Origin: Actinoplanes couchii
Lineage (GTDB): Bacteria > Actinomycetota > Actinomycetes > Mycobacteriales > Micromonosporaceae
NCBI RefSeq assembly: GCF_016862075.1
Contig: NZ_BOMG01000085.1
Location: 1-64,000 of the forward strand
Length of the DNA: 64,000 nucleotides
Reading direction: 5' to 3'
Part shown: positions 45,200 through 53,750 of the stretch, piece by piece
How positions within the stretch are numbered: position 1 is the first letter of the stretch
Layout: each line of letters starts with the position of its first letter
Translations under genes and position numbers: made by a program
Notes under the pieces: model-generated
What the model saw: the letters and a program-made list of their open reading frames with translations, nothing else
What the model was told of the DNA's origin: nothing
The model's database searches: none

Positions 45200-46286
45200 A
45201 GAAGAGATCTCGTGGGCGGGCCATCTCGATCTGGTCCGCCAGGTCGGGTGGTGCGATCAGCACCATCACCTGACCGCCGCGGGCCATCAGCACCTGTTTC
45301 AGGCCGATGACGATGTCGCCGATGCGCGGCGCGCTGAGCCCGGCGGGCAGGACCGCGTGCACCACGCCGGCGCCCGCCGAGCCCCGCACCGCGACCGCGG
45401 TGCCGACCGCGTCGCGCAGCACAAAACCCATCGCGTGCAGGTCACGGGACCGGACCCGGAGCCGTAGCACCACATCGGACGGGCCGAACGGATAGCGCCC
45501 CCACCAGGCCGGCGCGGTGTCCCGGATCAGGGCCCGCGGCCCGAGCTGACGGGCCAGCCGGCCGGCACTGGCCGTCACCCAGGCGGCCGGGCCCTCCAGC
45601 AGCAGCGCCAGAGCACCGCCGGCGGCGCCGGGCAGGTCCATCTCCACCCCGCTGAGGGCGAACTCCTGCGCCACCACGTCGTTGATCACCTCACCGGTCT
45701 CGGTCAGGGTGGTGACCGGCCGGACCACCCAGCGGCGGGCCTCGGGCAGCGCCTCGACCGGCAGCAGCGCCGACGTGATCACCCCGTCGGCGCCCTCCCA
45801 GCCCTCGACCGCGGTCGACCGGCCGGACGGGTCGACGAGATCGACCCGGATCGCCTGCCCGGCGGGTGGGCCGAACTGGTGGCGCAGCGGACCCGCCTCG
45901 TTCATGGCGAGGACCCCGCCGATGGTCGCGCCGGGGGACGGCGGATCCAGGGTGAGGCGTTTGCCGTGCCGCTGGAGGGCGGCCTGCGCGGCGGCCACCG
46001 TGGTGCCGGCGCCGACGACAGCGGTGGCGCCGTCGTGCGCCCACAGTCCGTCGAGACGCGCGGTGTCGATCACCAGGAAATCGGGGTGGGCCTTCCCACC
46101 CGTACCCCAGTGGAATTTGCTGCCGGAACCCCTGGCGCGGACCGCCAGACCGTGACCGGCGGCGAGGTGGAGGAGCGCAGCGACCGCCCGTGGGGTGGAC
46201 GGCACCGCGACATGACCGGGTGCAGCCGCACGGACGCCGTCCGGACCACAGATCCGGACGAGCTCAGCAAGAACCGAACCGCTCAC
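45198..46286 (-). CDS. FAD-binding oxidoreductase (GlcE-like)
   Basis: 362 residues of the PCMH/FAD_binding_4 type: VAVPSTPRAVAALLHLAAGHGLAV, VRARGSGSKFHWG (FAD diphosphate), VVGAGTTVAAAQAALQRHGKRL and DPPSPGATIGGVLAMNEAGPLR. It is short, like GlcE, the small flavin subunit of glycolate oxidase. The usual GlcD and GlcF partners are not next to it. It probably oxidises a 2-hydroxy acid or is an orphan paralogue. It is divergent from the S9 peptidase. Confidence 0.82.
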   Translation of the reverse strand: MSGSVLAELVRICGPDGVRAAAPGHVAVPSTPRAVAALLHLAAGHGLAVRARGSGSKFHWGTGGKAHPDFLVIDTARLDGLWAHDGATAVVGAGTTVAAAQAALQRHGKRLTLDPPSPGATIGGVLAMNEAGPLRHQFGPPAGQAIRVDLVDPSGRSTAVEGWEGADGVITSALLPVEALPEARRWVVRPVTTLTETGEVINDVVAQEFALSGVEMDLPGAAGGALALLLEGPAAWVTASAGRLARQLGPRALIRDTAPAWWGRYPFGPSDVVLRLRVRSRDLHAMGFVLRDAVGTAVAVRGSAGAGVVHAVLPAGLSAPRIGDIVIGLKQVLMARGGQVMVLIAPPDLADQIEMARPRDLF

Positions 46287-46403
46287 GCCAGTAGCCCCCT
46301 AGCGACGCAAGAGATGAAAGATCGTCCACTCTGGCACATCGTACACATGTTCGAATGACCGAGGTTCGTGTGTCTCCGAAAAGGGGGCGGTAACGTGTTT
46401 CCG

Positions 46404-48467
46404 GTGACGATTGAAGGCCCACCCAGCGCTCGCCAGGAGCCCACCGAGCGCACTTTCCACGGCGACACGGTCACCGACGAGTTCGCCTGGCTGATGACCA
46501 AGGACGACCCGGCGACCATCGCCCACCTCGAGGCGGAGAACGCCTGGACGGATCAGGCGACCGCGCACCTGGAGGGCCTGCGCGAGACCGTCTTCCAGGA
46601 GATCAAGGCGCGCACCCAGGAGACCGACCTGTCGGTCCCGAGCCGCAAGGGTGACTTCTGGTACTACACCAGGACCGAGGAGGGCAAGCAGTACGGGATC
46701 TCCTGCCGCGTCCCGGCCGCCCCCGGCGACACGACACCGCCGATGGACGCCGAGAAGCCCGGTGAGCAGGTGCTCCTCGACGGCAACGTGCTGGCCGAGG
46801 GCAAGGATTTCTTCGCGCTCGGCACGTTCGACGTGAGCCCGGACGGCAACTGGCTGGCCTACTCGACCGACTTCGACGGCGACGAGCGGTTCACCCTGCG
46901 GGTGAAGAACCTGGTGACCGGCGAGGTGCTGGCCGACGAGGTGACCGACGTCTTCTACGGCAGCGCCTGGTCGGCGGACAACAGCACGCTCTTCTACATC
47001 ACCGTCGACGAGGCGTGGCGCCCCGACCGGGTGTGGCGGCACACCGTCGGCACCAACGAGAACACGATGATCCTGGAGGAGCCGGACGAGCGCTTCTGGG
47101 TCGGCATCGAGTTGACCCGCAGTGAGAAGTTCCTGGTCATCGACGTGCAGAGCAAGATCACGTCAGAGGTTCTGGTGATTCCGGCGGATCAGCCGACCGC
47201 CGAGCCGACGCTGATCGCCGAGCGCCGTCAGGGTGTGGAGTACTCGGTGGAGCACCACGGCCACCGGTTCCTGATCCTGCACAACCACGAGGCCGAGGAC
47301 TTCGCGCTCTCCTGGACCTCGGTGGACAATCCGGGCGAGTGGGTCGAGATGATCCCGCACCAGCCCGGCATCCGCCTGGAGTCGGTGGACGCGTTCGCCC
47401 GCCACCTGGTGGTCTCGCTGCGCAAGGACGGGCTGACCGGTCTGCGGGTGCTCATCGACGGCAGCACCGCCGCGCACGACGTCGAGTTCCCGGAGCCGAT
47501 CTACAGCGTCGGCCTGGGCGGCAACCCGGAGTACGACACGGCGTCGGTCCGGCTTTCGTACACCTCGCTGGTCTCCCCCGACTCGGTCTACGACATGGAC
47601 CTGAACACCCGGGTGATGACGCTGCGCAAGCAGAAGCCGGTGCTGGGCGGCTACCGGGCGGAGGACTACGAGCAGTTCCGCGAGTGGGCCACCGCCGAGG
47701 ACGGCACCCGGATCCCGATCTCGATCGTGGCCCGCAAGGGTGTCCAGCGGGACGGGTCGGCGCCGGCGCTGCTCTACGGCTACGGCTCCTACGAGCACTC
47801 GATCGACCCGTACTTCTCGATCGCCCGCCTGTCCCTGCTGGACCGTGGTGTCGTCTTCGCGATCGCGCACGTGCGCGGCGGCGGCGAGATGGGCCGGCAG
47901 TGGTACGAGCAGGGCAAGATGCTCACCAAGAAGAACACCTTCACCGACTTCGTGTCGGTCGCCGAGGCGCTGGTCCGCAACCGCTGGACGTCGGCGTCCC
48001 GCCTGGTGGCCCGGGGCGGCTCGGCCGGTGGCCTGCTGATGGGCGCGATCGCCAACCTAGCCCCGGAGGCGTTCGCCGGCATCCTGGCCGAGGTCCCGTT
48101 CGTCGACCCGCTGACCTCGATCCTCGACCCGTCACTGCCGCTGACGGTCACCGAGTGGGAGGAGTGGGGCAACCCGCTCGAATCGGCCGAGGTCTACGAG
48201 TACATGAAGTCATACAGCCCGTACGAGAACGTCGCCAAGCTGGCCTATCCCAAGATCCTCGCGGTGACCAGCCTCAACGACACCCGGGTGCTCTACCACG
48301 AGCCGGCCAAGTGGATCGCCCGGCTGCGGGCCACCGCACCGGACGGCAACTACCTGCTCAAGACCGAGATGGGCGCCGGTCACGCCGGTCCGAGCGGTCG
48401 CTACGACGCCTGGAAAGAGGAGGCCTTCAACCTGGCCTGGGCGTTGGACGTGATGGGCGCGGCTTAA
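46404..48467 (+). CDS. Prolyl oligopeptidase-family (S9A/oligopeptidase B-like) peptidase
   Basis: About 687 residues. An N-terminal beta-propeller (about 70-400: FDVSPDGNWLAYSTDFDGDE, GSAWSADNSTLFYITVD) caps an alpha/beta-hydrolase domain. The nucleophile Ser is in ARGGSAGGLLMGAIAN, Asp in SLNDTRVLYHEPAKW and His in EMGAGHAGPSGRYD. It cleaves short peptides in the cytoplasm after basic residues or proline. No signal peptide is seen. The GTG at 46404 is chosen because TAACGT (46391-46396) lies 7 nt upstream (leaderless). The GTG at 46395, close to a G-rich stretch, is the alternative. Confidence 0.93.
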   Translation: MTIEGPPSARQEPTERTFHGDTVTDEFAWLMTKDDPATIAHLEAENAWTDQATAHLEGLRETVFQEIKARTQETDLSVPSRKGDFWYYTRTEEGKQYGISCRVPAAPGDTTPPMDAEKPGEQVLLDGNVLAEGKDFFALGTFDVSPDGNWLAYSTDFDGDERFTLRVKNLVTGEVLADEVTDVFYGSAWSADNSTLFYITVDEAWRPDRVWRHTVGTNENTMILEEPDERFWVGIELTRSEKFLVIDVQSKITSEVLVIPADQPTAEPTLIAERRQGVEYSVEHHGHRFLILHNHEAEDFALSWTSVDNPGEWVEMIPHQPGIRLESVDAFARHLVVSLRKDGLTGLRVLIDGSTAAHDVEFPEPIYSVGLGGNPEYDTASVRLSYTSLVSPDSVYDMDLNTRVMTLRKQKPVLGGYRAEDYEQFREWATAEDGTRIPISIVARKGVQRDGSAPALLYGYGSYEHSIDPYFSIARLSLLDRGVVFAIAHVRGGGEMGRQWYEQGKMLTKKNTFTDFVSVAEALVRNRWTSASRLVARGGSAGGLLMGAIANLAPEAFAGILAEVPFVDPLTSILDPSLPLTVTEWEEWGNPLESAEVYEYMKSYSPYENVAKLAYPKILAVTSLNDTRVLYHEPAKWIARLRATAPDGNYLLKTEMGAGHAGPSGRYDAWKEEAFNLAWALDVMGAA

Positions 48468-48535
48468 CCCTTTCATCTCGTACGCCAATGAATGGCTCTG
48501 CGATCTGACAGCGACGCAGGCGGAACACCGGGCCG

Positions 48536-48567
48536 TTGCGCCCGCATCCGGGCGGATGCGGGCGCAA
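48536..48567 (+). terminator. Intrinsic terminator after the S9 peptidase
   Basis: Perfect 14-bp arms TTGCGCCCGCATCC (48536-48549) and GGATGCGGGCGCAA (48554-48567) with a 4-nt loop, ending 22 bp before the -10 box of the next gene. Confidence 0.75.
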
Positions 48568-48601
48568 GGTTCGATCCATCGACGATCGCTAGGATTCCGG
48601 C

Positions 48602-49939
48602 ATGCCGCAGCTGGATTCCGCACACTGGCAACACCGACTGTCCACCCTGGCCGCCGAGTTCGGCGTGGTCGGCGCCTCCCTGGGCATCCTGCACGGCTCT
48701 TCCTCGGGCGGCCCGCACGACATGCACGTGATCGACGCCGCGACCGGGGTGACGAATGTGCGCTCGGGCGACCCGGTCCGCACCGGCACGGTCTTCCAGA
48801 TCGGCTCGATCACCAAGGTCTACACCACCACCGCCGCGCTGCGCCTGGTCGCCGACGGCCGGCTCGACCTGGACAAACCTCTGCCGATGGGTGGCACCCT
48901 GCGGCATCTGCTCACCCACACCAGCGGCATCCCCGGCGACCTGTTCACCGACACCGGCCGCGGCGACGACTGCCTGGAACGATTCGCCGACGGCCTGGCC
49001 GACGTGCCCCCGCTCCTGCCCGCCGGGGCGGCCTTCTCCTACTGCAATGCCGGTTTCAGCCTGCTGGGCCGGATCATCGAGCAGGTCACCGGCAAGATGT
49101 GGGACGAGGCGATGCGCGACCTGGTGTTCACCCCGCTGGGCCTGCGGCACACCGTGACCCTGCCCGAGGAGGCGCTGCTCCACAGCGCCGCCATGGGCCA
49201 CGAACGCCAGCCGGACGGCACCCTCCAGCCGGCCGCCAGGTGGGGCCTGCCCCGCTCGACCGGCCCGGCCGGCAACATCGCCGCCACCGCACGGGACGTG
49301 CTGGCGTTCGCCCGCTTCCACCTGAACGACGGCGACGGCCTGATCCCGGCCGACCTGATCCGCGAGATGCGAACCACCCGGGTGGAGGTCCCGTTCCACG
49401 ACGGCGAGACCGAGGGCCTGGGTTTGGCCTGGTTCCACAAGAGCCCCGGCGCGATCGGCCACGACGGCGACACCATCGGCCAGACAGCTTTCCTGAGGTT
49501 GCTCCCGACCCACCGCCTGGCAGTGGTCCTGCTGACCAACGGCGGCCCGGCCCGGGATCTCTACCGGGCGCTGTACCAGGAGATCCTCACCGAGGTAGCG
49601 GACCTCACCCTGCCCGCCCCGTTGCAGCCACCCGACGAGCCGCCCCGTTTCGAGCTGGCCAGGCACGCAGGTGTCTATATCGGACACGATTACCAGAACG
49701 AGCTGGCCAACCGGAACGGCACACCGGTTCTGAGCTGGTCCGCCACCGGCGCACTACGTGAGGTGATGCCCTCCGCCGGAGGCGAGTACGAGGTCGCAGC
49801 CGCCACCGAGAACGTGCTGCTCTACCGAGAGCCCGGCACCAAACGCTGGCACCCGGCAACGTTCCACCAACTACCGGACGGCCGAGACGCCCTGCACATC
49901 GGCCTCCGCGCCTACCTCCGAGCGCCTGGCACTCCGTGA
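48602..49939 (+). CDS. Serine hydrolase of the beta-lactamase class C fold
   Basis: 445 residues. The active-site Ser-x-x-Lys is in FQIGSITKVYTTTAAL, Tyr-x-Asn in FSYCNAGFSLLGR and the third motif in IGHDGDTIGQ. A C-terminal domain (about 350-445) resembles the lipocalin-like extension of esterase-type members. There is no signal peptide, so it is probably a cytoplasmic esterase or peptidase rather than a secreted lactamase. The ATG is leaderless, with TAGGAT at 48590-48595, 6 nt upstream. Confidence 0.9.
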   Translation: MPQLDSAHWQHRLSTLAAEFGVVGASLGILHGSSSGGPHDMHVIDAATGVTNVRSGDPVRTGTVFQIGSITKVYTTTAALRLVADGRLDLDKPLPMGGTLRHLLTHTSGIPGDLFTDTGRGDDCLERFADGLADVPPLLPAGAAFSYCNAGFSLLGRIIEQVTGKMWDEAMRDLVFTPLGLRHTVTLPEEALLHSAAMGHERQPDGTLQPAARWGLPRSTGPAGNIAATARDVLAFARFHLNDGDGLIPADLIREMRTTRVEVPFHDGETEGLGLAWFHKSPGAIGHDGDTIGQTAFLRLLPTHRLAVVLLTNGGPARDLYRALYQEILTEVADLTLPAPLQPPDEPPRFELARHAGVYIGHDYQNELANRNGTPVLSWSATGALREVMPSAGGEYEVAAATENVLLYREPGTKRWHPATFHQLPDGRDALHIGLRAYLRAPGTP

Positions 49940-49944
49940 ACCGC

Positions 49945-49960
49945 GCCGGCGAAAGCCGGC
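49945..49960. terminator. Short hairpin between convergent genes
   Basis: GCCGGC-GAAA-GCCGGC, a 6-bp stem with a stable GNRA-type tetraloop, lies between the hydrolase stop (49939) and the convergent stop at 49974. Confidence 0.5.
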
Positions 49961-49973
49961 CCCCGCCTCCGGA

Positions 49974-50864
49974 TCAGGCGAGCGCCTCTGGACCACGCCG
50001 CCGCCACCAAGCGGTGAACAGCGTGCTGAATTGGTTCTTGATCTCGTCGGAGACCACACCCAACGCATCTCCCATCAACGGTCTCGCTGTGTACCTGTAC
50101 ACCTCGGGGTGCTGCTCCAGCGAGGGGCAGGCGAAGAGAGCGAGCATCCGCAACACCCTGAGCGTGTCTTCTCCGAACAGAGGGAAATGCGCTTCCAGCA
50201 GTCTGGCCAACGCCGACCAGACCCTGTCGATCACGATGTCGACAACGGCCCCGGCCAGCTTTCCGGGCAACCCTGCCAGGTTTTCGATCAAGAGACCTTT
50301 GACGAACTGTTTGGCCCTCGTGGAGAGAAGCTGAACCGCGGCGTCAATCTGCTCGATCCAGCGGATCAGTCCCACGAGCAGCCCGCACCACGTGTGATCA
50401 GCCAGGTGCTTCTTGACATCGCGGGCGGTCTGCCGACTCTTCACGTGGTTGTCGATGTCTGTGGAAATCTCCTCCCACGTCTCGGCCATGAGCGTGTTAC
50501 CCAGAGCTGACAGCCGTCCGAGGTCGGACGAGGTAAATCTCGGATCGGCGAGATCTACGAGGTGTACCTGCTGGTCGGTGAGCGGAGTTTCGGGGCCGGT
50601 CGCCGACAGGTGATCAGTGATGTCCAGGCGAACGAGGTCGACCAGTGCCTGCCGGTTCCGGGTGTTGAAACTCAACACTCCGGTACGCCGACTTCGTTCG
50701 ATTCTGGCTTCGATCTGGTGCCGCCTGTCGTCACGCACCGATTGCACGCCTGAAGCAAGTTGAGTCCACCCCTGCCAGCCGTGGAGCGCACCGCCACAAC
50801 CCGAGCAGACGCAGCCAGGATTCTGGGCATTGGCGCAGTTGGCTCTGTGTGTGTTTCCCGCCAT
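49974..50864 (-). CDS. Uncharacterised protein with N-terminal cysteine cluster
   Basis: 296 residues. The N-terminus (THRANCANAQNPGCVCSGCG, then GALHGWQGW) has C-x7-C-x-C-x2-C and a His, a likely metal site. A basic Arg/Lys-rich helix follows (about 45-62). The rest is mostly helical: TWCGLLVGLIRWIEQIDAAVQLL, LIENLAGLPGKLAGAVVDIVIDRVW and VLRMLALFACPSLEQHP. The hydrophobic helices could be amphipathic or membrane-associated. No family or catalytic motif is recognised. Codon use is visibly less GC-biased than in neighbours, which suggests recent acquisition. It sits next to small orphan genes. Confidence 0.75.
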   Translation of the reverse strand: MAGNTHRANCANAQNPGCVCSGCGGALHGWQGWTQLASGVQSVRDDRRHQIEARIERSRRTGVLSFNTRNRQALVDLVRLDITDHLSATGPETPLTDQQVHLVDLADPRFTSSDLGRLSALGNTLMAETWEEISTDIDNHVKSRQTARDVKKHLADHTWCGLLVGLIRWIEQIDAAVQLLSTRAKQFVKGLLIENLAGLPGKLAGAVVDIVIDRVWSALARLLEAHFPLFGEDTLRVLRMLALFACPSLEQHPEVYRYTARPLMGDALGVVSDEIKNQFSTLFTAWWRRRGPEALA

Positions 50865-50883
50865 GCGGCACCACCATTCGACC

Positions 50884-50907
50884 AGACATTGCCGTAAGTG
50901 AATGTCT
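50884..50907. promoter_or_regulatory. Inverted repeat upstream of the cysteine-cluster gene
   Basis: AGACATT-10 nt-AATGTCT, perfect 7-bp arms, lies 20 bp upstream of the start at 50864 in a locally AT-richer stretch. The internal CCGTAAGTGA is echoed by CCGTAGGTGA at about 50913-50922. It may be an operator. The rest of 50908-51159 shows no convincing gene. Confidence 0.4.
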
Positions 50908-51159
50908 AGTTACCGTAGGTGAGGTACCGCTGTGCGCCATAGCCGGCCGCCACCAGAATGACCGACTCAACTTCCGTCATATCGGTCGGCGACCCGTAGG
51001 AGTCGGCTGCTCGCAGCATCAGCCCGGCCTGCTTGGCGCGGTGCTGTCGGATTGTCGATAACCCTGGACCCGGCTGCGGTGATCGACTTCGCACGTGGGC
51101 TGGTAGATGCTTCGCGTTTCCACGCACCCCGGGCTGAGTGGTGATTTTCGGGAGGTGGG

Positions 51160-51345
51160 GTGGCTACTCGTGTGATTGCTGATCAGCTTCTGCTTGTGGA
51201 CACGGTTGGGCGGTGGTTTCACCTTGAGACGCCGACCTTTGTGGGGGCCGGGCAGGCCTACTGGGTCGATCGTTCGGTCGGGGCTCTCTGCGTGGAACGT
51301 GGTGAGGGGCGGGTTTCCCTGCACTTCGGTGAGATGTGCCGGTAG
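51160..51345 (+). CDS. Small hypothetical protein (61 residues)
   Basis: A GTG start 4 nt after GGAGG. The product is ATRVIADQLLLVDTVGRWFH followed by ETPTFVGAGQAYWVDRSVGALCVERGEG and a short tail. It reads as a small beta-rich domain without signal or membrane helix. No family is recognised. It lies between the cysteine-cluster gene and a small lipoprotein gene in an accessory-looking stretch. Confidence 0.5.
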   Translation: MATRVIADQLLLVDTVGRWFHLETPTFVGAGQAYWVDRSVGALCVERGEGRVSLHFGEMCR

Positions 51346-51367
51346 CCGCGACTCTCGGTGTGGCTGC

Positions 51368-51613
51368 TCAACCGGGCACGCTGACGTTGTCCGGGCCCAG
51401 CACTCCGGGGCAGGAACTGGGCACGACCGTGCTGCCCGGCGGCAGGCCGCACGCTTCGAGGTACTCCGGTGGTAGCGGCGGAAGCGACGTTGCTGATGGC
51501 GACGGGGGTGGGGTCGGGGTGGCGACCGAGGGCTTCGGCGTCCTGGGGTCGCAAGCGGCGAGCAGCGTCGCCGTTGTCATCACGGCGCACCACTGGGCCA
51601 GACGTCGCGGCAT
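51368..51613 (-). CDS. Small Pro/Ser-rich lipoprotein
   Basis: 81 residues. A basic start (MPRRL), a short hydrophobic stretch and a lipobox (TLLAAC) predict lipidation near residue 20. The mature part is Pro/Ser/Thr-rich (SVATPTPPPSPSATSLPPLP) with two further cysteines (LEACGLPPG and SSCPGVLG). It would be an extracytoplasmic tethered peptide of unknown role. It ends 22 bp from the convergent small gene. Confidence 0.65.
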   Translation of the reverse strand: MPRRLAQWCAVMTTATLLAACDPRTPKPSVATPTPPPSPSATSLPPLPPEYLEACGLPPGSTVVPSSCPGVLGPDNVSVPG

Positions 51614-51779
51614 GAGAATCTGATCGGCACCGTCGGGGGTTCGGCTGAGCGTGCCGCTCAGGAGCCCGGGAAGAGACGCCCGGAAAGGAAAGCCTGCGGA
51701 CGACCGGGACGCGGTGCTTCCGGTGACATGACGGTTGCGGCGCCGACGGTTACCCGGTGTGCGGGTTATCGTGCTGGCT

Positions 51780-53750
51780 GTGTCGGATTCGCCGTCTCGT
51801 CCGGTTGATGCCTCCTCGTTGTCGCCTGATGGTAAATCGGGGGACGACCAGGCGGGATCCGGCTTGTACGATGCGCCGGTGATTCATGATCTTGAGCGGG
51901 CCGGTGCGAGCCAGGCCGTCACCGAGCGACTGGACCTCGGCGCTCAAAAGGCAAGCGAAAAGGACGGGCCGAACAGCGGGCCGAACAAGGACAGCGGGCC
52001 GAACAAGGACAGCGGGCCGAACAAGAACGACGGGCCGAACAAGAACAGCGGGCCGAACAAGAACAGCGGGCCGAACAAGAACAGCGGGCCGAACAAGGAC
52101 GAAGATCAGGGGACCGGCCCGGATCTGGTGCTCTGGCTGCATCGGGCGCTCACGATCGCCGCGACCATGGGCCTGGTCGTCAGCACCCGGGGGATCTGGC
52201 AGGCGCATGTCCTGACCCGCCCCTGGCTGGCCCTGATCATCACGTTCGCCTATCTGACGATGCTGGGCGCGGCGATCGGTGCGCTGACGGCGCGTGGTCA
52301 CCGCGTACTCGCAAAGCTGGATCTTGTGGTCCTGGGCACCGCGATCGTGATCAAAGCGATCGCCTCCTGGCCGATGATCAGCGGCATCCGGAAGCTGAGC
52401 GTCGACGAGGGCATGCTGATGGACGCCGCCTCGCGGGGGCTGGCGGAGGGACGTAACCCGTACACGTCGACGTGGCCGCAGATCGACCCCGGCCTGCCGA
52501 CGCAGCTGATGGACGGCCGGACCGTCTTCGACTTCGGCTACCCGCCGCTCGGGGTCGAGATCGGCGCGGTGGTGCAGCGGATCTTCCCGTCGCTGACCGG
52601 GATCGTGCTGGTGGCGTGGCTGGCGATCTTGGCGACGGCCCTGTTCGTCTTCTTCGTGGCCCCGGTCCCGCTACGGCCGATCGCCACACTGGGCGTTCTC
52701 GGTCTCGGCACGTTCACCGCGTACGCCGACAACGCGTACCCCTCGGTGATCGCCCTGCCCTTCCTCTGTTTCGCGCTGTGGAACTGGCCGTCGATCGGCC
52801 GCGGCGGCAAACTCGGCTGGCCCGGCATCGGACGGGCGGTGGCTCTCGGCGCGGCCTGTTCGATCCATCAGCTGGGCTGGTTCCTGGCGTTGTTCCTGGT
52901 GATCGGTTTGATCGTGCTGCGACTGCGTGAGCTGTCGCTGACCGCGACCTTCCTACTGCTGCTGCGGTACGGGGGGACAGCGCTAGCCGTGTTCGCCGTG
53001 AGCAGTCTCCCGTTCGCGATCAAGTCACCGCACGACTGGCTGACGGGTGTGTTCGAGCCGCTGCTGCAGCACGCCGTCCCGCACGGGCAGGGCCTGGTCG
53101 GGATCACCCACTACATCATCGGCGGCAGTGGGGCTCTGGACTTCTACGGCCGGGCCACGATCGCGCTGCTGGTGGCCCTGCTGATCACTTTCGCCCTGCA
53201 CCTGCCGAAGCTGGGCCCGGCGATCGCCGTACTCCCGTGGACGATCTTCATGGTGTCGACCCGTTCGCAGGACGGCTACTGGCTGCTGACCATGCCGTTG
53301 TGGCTGGTCGCCCTGGTCACCACGTCCCGGGCGGACTTCGCCGACGCGTTCCGGATCCCGCGCTCGCGGAAGGTGGGGGCCGCGGTCACCGCCGCGCTGT
53401 TCCTGCCGGCCGCGGTGTGTTTCGGGATCGCCGTGGCCAGCCCGCAGCCGCTGAACCTGCGGGTCGGCACCCCGATCGTCGCGGGCGCGAGCATCACGGA
53501 GCTGACGGTCGAGGTGACCAACCGTTCCGGCGAGCCGGTCACCCCGCACTTCGCGGTCGCCACCGGTGTCACCATCGCCGAGTTCTGGACGATCCGGACC
53601 GGCCCGCAGACGCTGCCGGCCGGCGCCACCGAAACCTACGTACTGCTGCCGAAGGAGAAGACCTTCAAGATCCCGCCGGTCGACCCGGCGTTCCTGCGGG
53701 TGGTCTCGGACGCCCCGCAGACCCTCAGCAGCACCCGCCTGATCGGCTGA
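51780..53750 (+). CDS. Multipass membrane protein, glycosyltransferase-like
   Basis: About 656 residues from the GTG at 51780, which has TATCGT 7 nt upstream (leaderless); in-frame codons further upstream to 51735 are possible. A disordered acidic N-terminus (1-120) contains seven six-residue repeats (SGPNKD/N). Ten or more membrane helices follow, with an extracytoplasmic acidic segment after the third (KLSVDEGMLMDAASRGLAEG, RNPYTSTW). This layout recalls GT-C/DUF2029-type polyprenyl-sugar-dependent mannosyltransferases, but the family is not certain. The last ~110 residues form a soluble beta domain. It is convergent with the stressosome operon, the stops touching. Confidence 0.75.
   Translation: MSDSPSRPVDASSLSPDGKSGDDQAGSGLYDAPVIHDLERAGASQAVTERLDLGAQKASEKDGPNSGPNKDSGPNKDSGPNKNDGPNKNSGPNKNSGPNKNSGPNKDEDQGTGPDLVLWLHRALTIAATMGLVVSTRGIWQAHVLTRPWLALIITFAYLTMLGAAIGALTARGHRVLAKLDLVVLGTAIVIKAIASWPMISGIRKLSVDEGMLMDAASRGLAEGRNPYTSTWPQIDPGLPTQLMDGRTVFDFGYPPLGVEIGAVVQRIFPSLTGIVLVAWLAILATALFVFFVAPVPLRPIATLGVLGLGTFTAYADNAYPSVIALPFLCFALWNWPSIGRGGKLGWPGIGRAVALGAACSIHQLGWFLALFLVIGLIVLRLRELSLTATFLLLLRYGGTALAVFAVSSLPFAIKSPHDWLTGVFEPLLQHAVPHGQGLVGITHYIIGGSGALDFYGRATIALLVALLITFALHLPKLGPAIAVLPWTIFMVSTRSQDGYWLLTMPLWLVALVTTSRADFADAFRIPRSRKVGAAVTAALFLPAAVCFGIAVASPQPLNLRVGTPIVAGASITELTVEVTNRSGEPVTPHFAVATGVTIAEFWTIRTGPQTLPAGATETYVLLPKEKTFKIPPVDPAFLRVVSDAPQTLSSTRLIG
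51975..52100 (+). repeat. Seven 18-bp in-frame tandem repeats
   Basis: Seven units of AGCGGGCCGAACAAGAAC/GAC fill 51975-52100 exactly. Each encodes SGPNKN, SGPNKD or DGPNKN in the cytoplasmic N-terminus of the membrane protein. Units differ at one or two bases, so copy number probably varies between strains. Confidence 0.92.

Noticed and set aside
50906..51127. 73-codon minus-strand frame upstream of the cysteine-cluster gene
   Set aside because: No start signal, no recognisable domain and mixed codon usage; kept as unassigned sequence.
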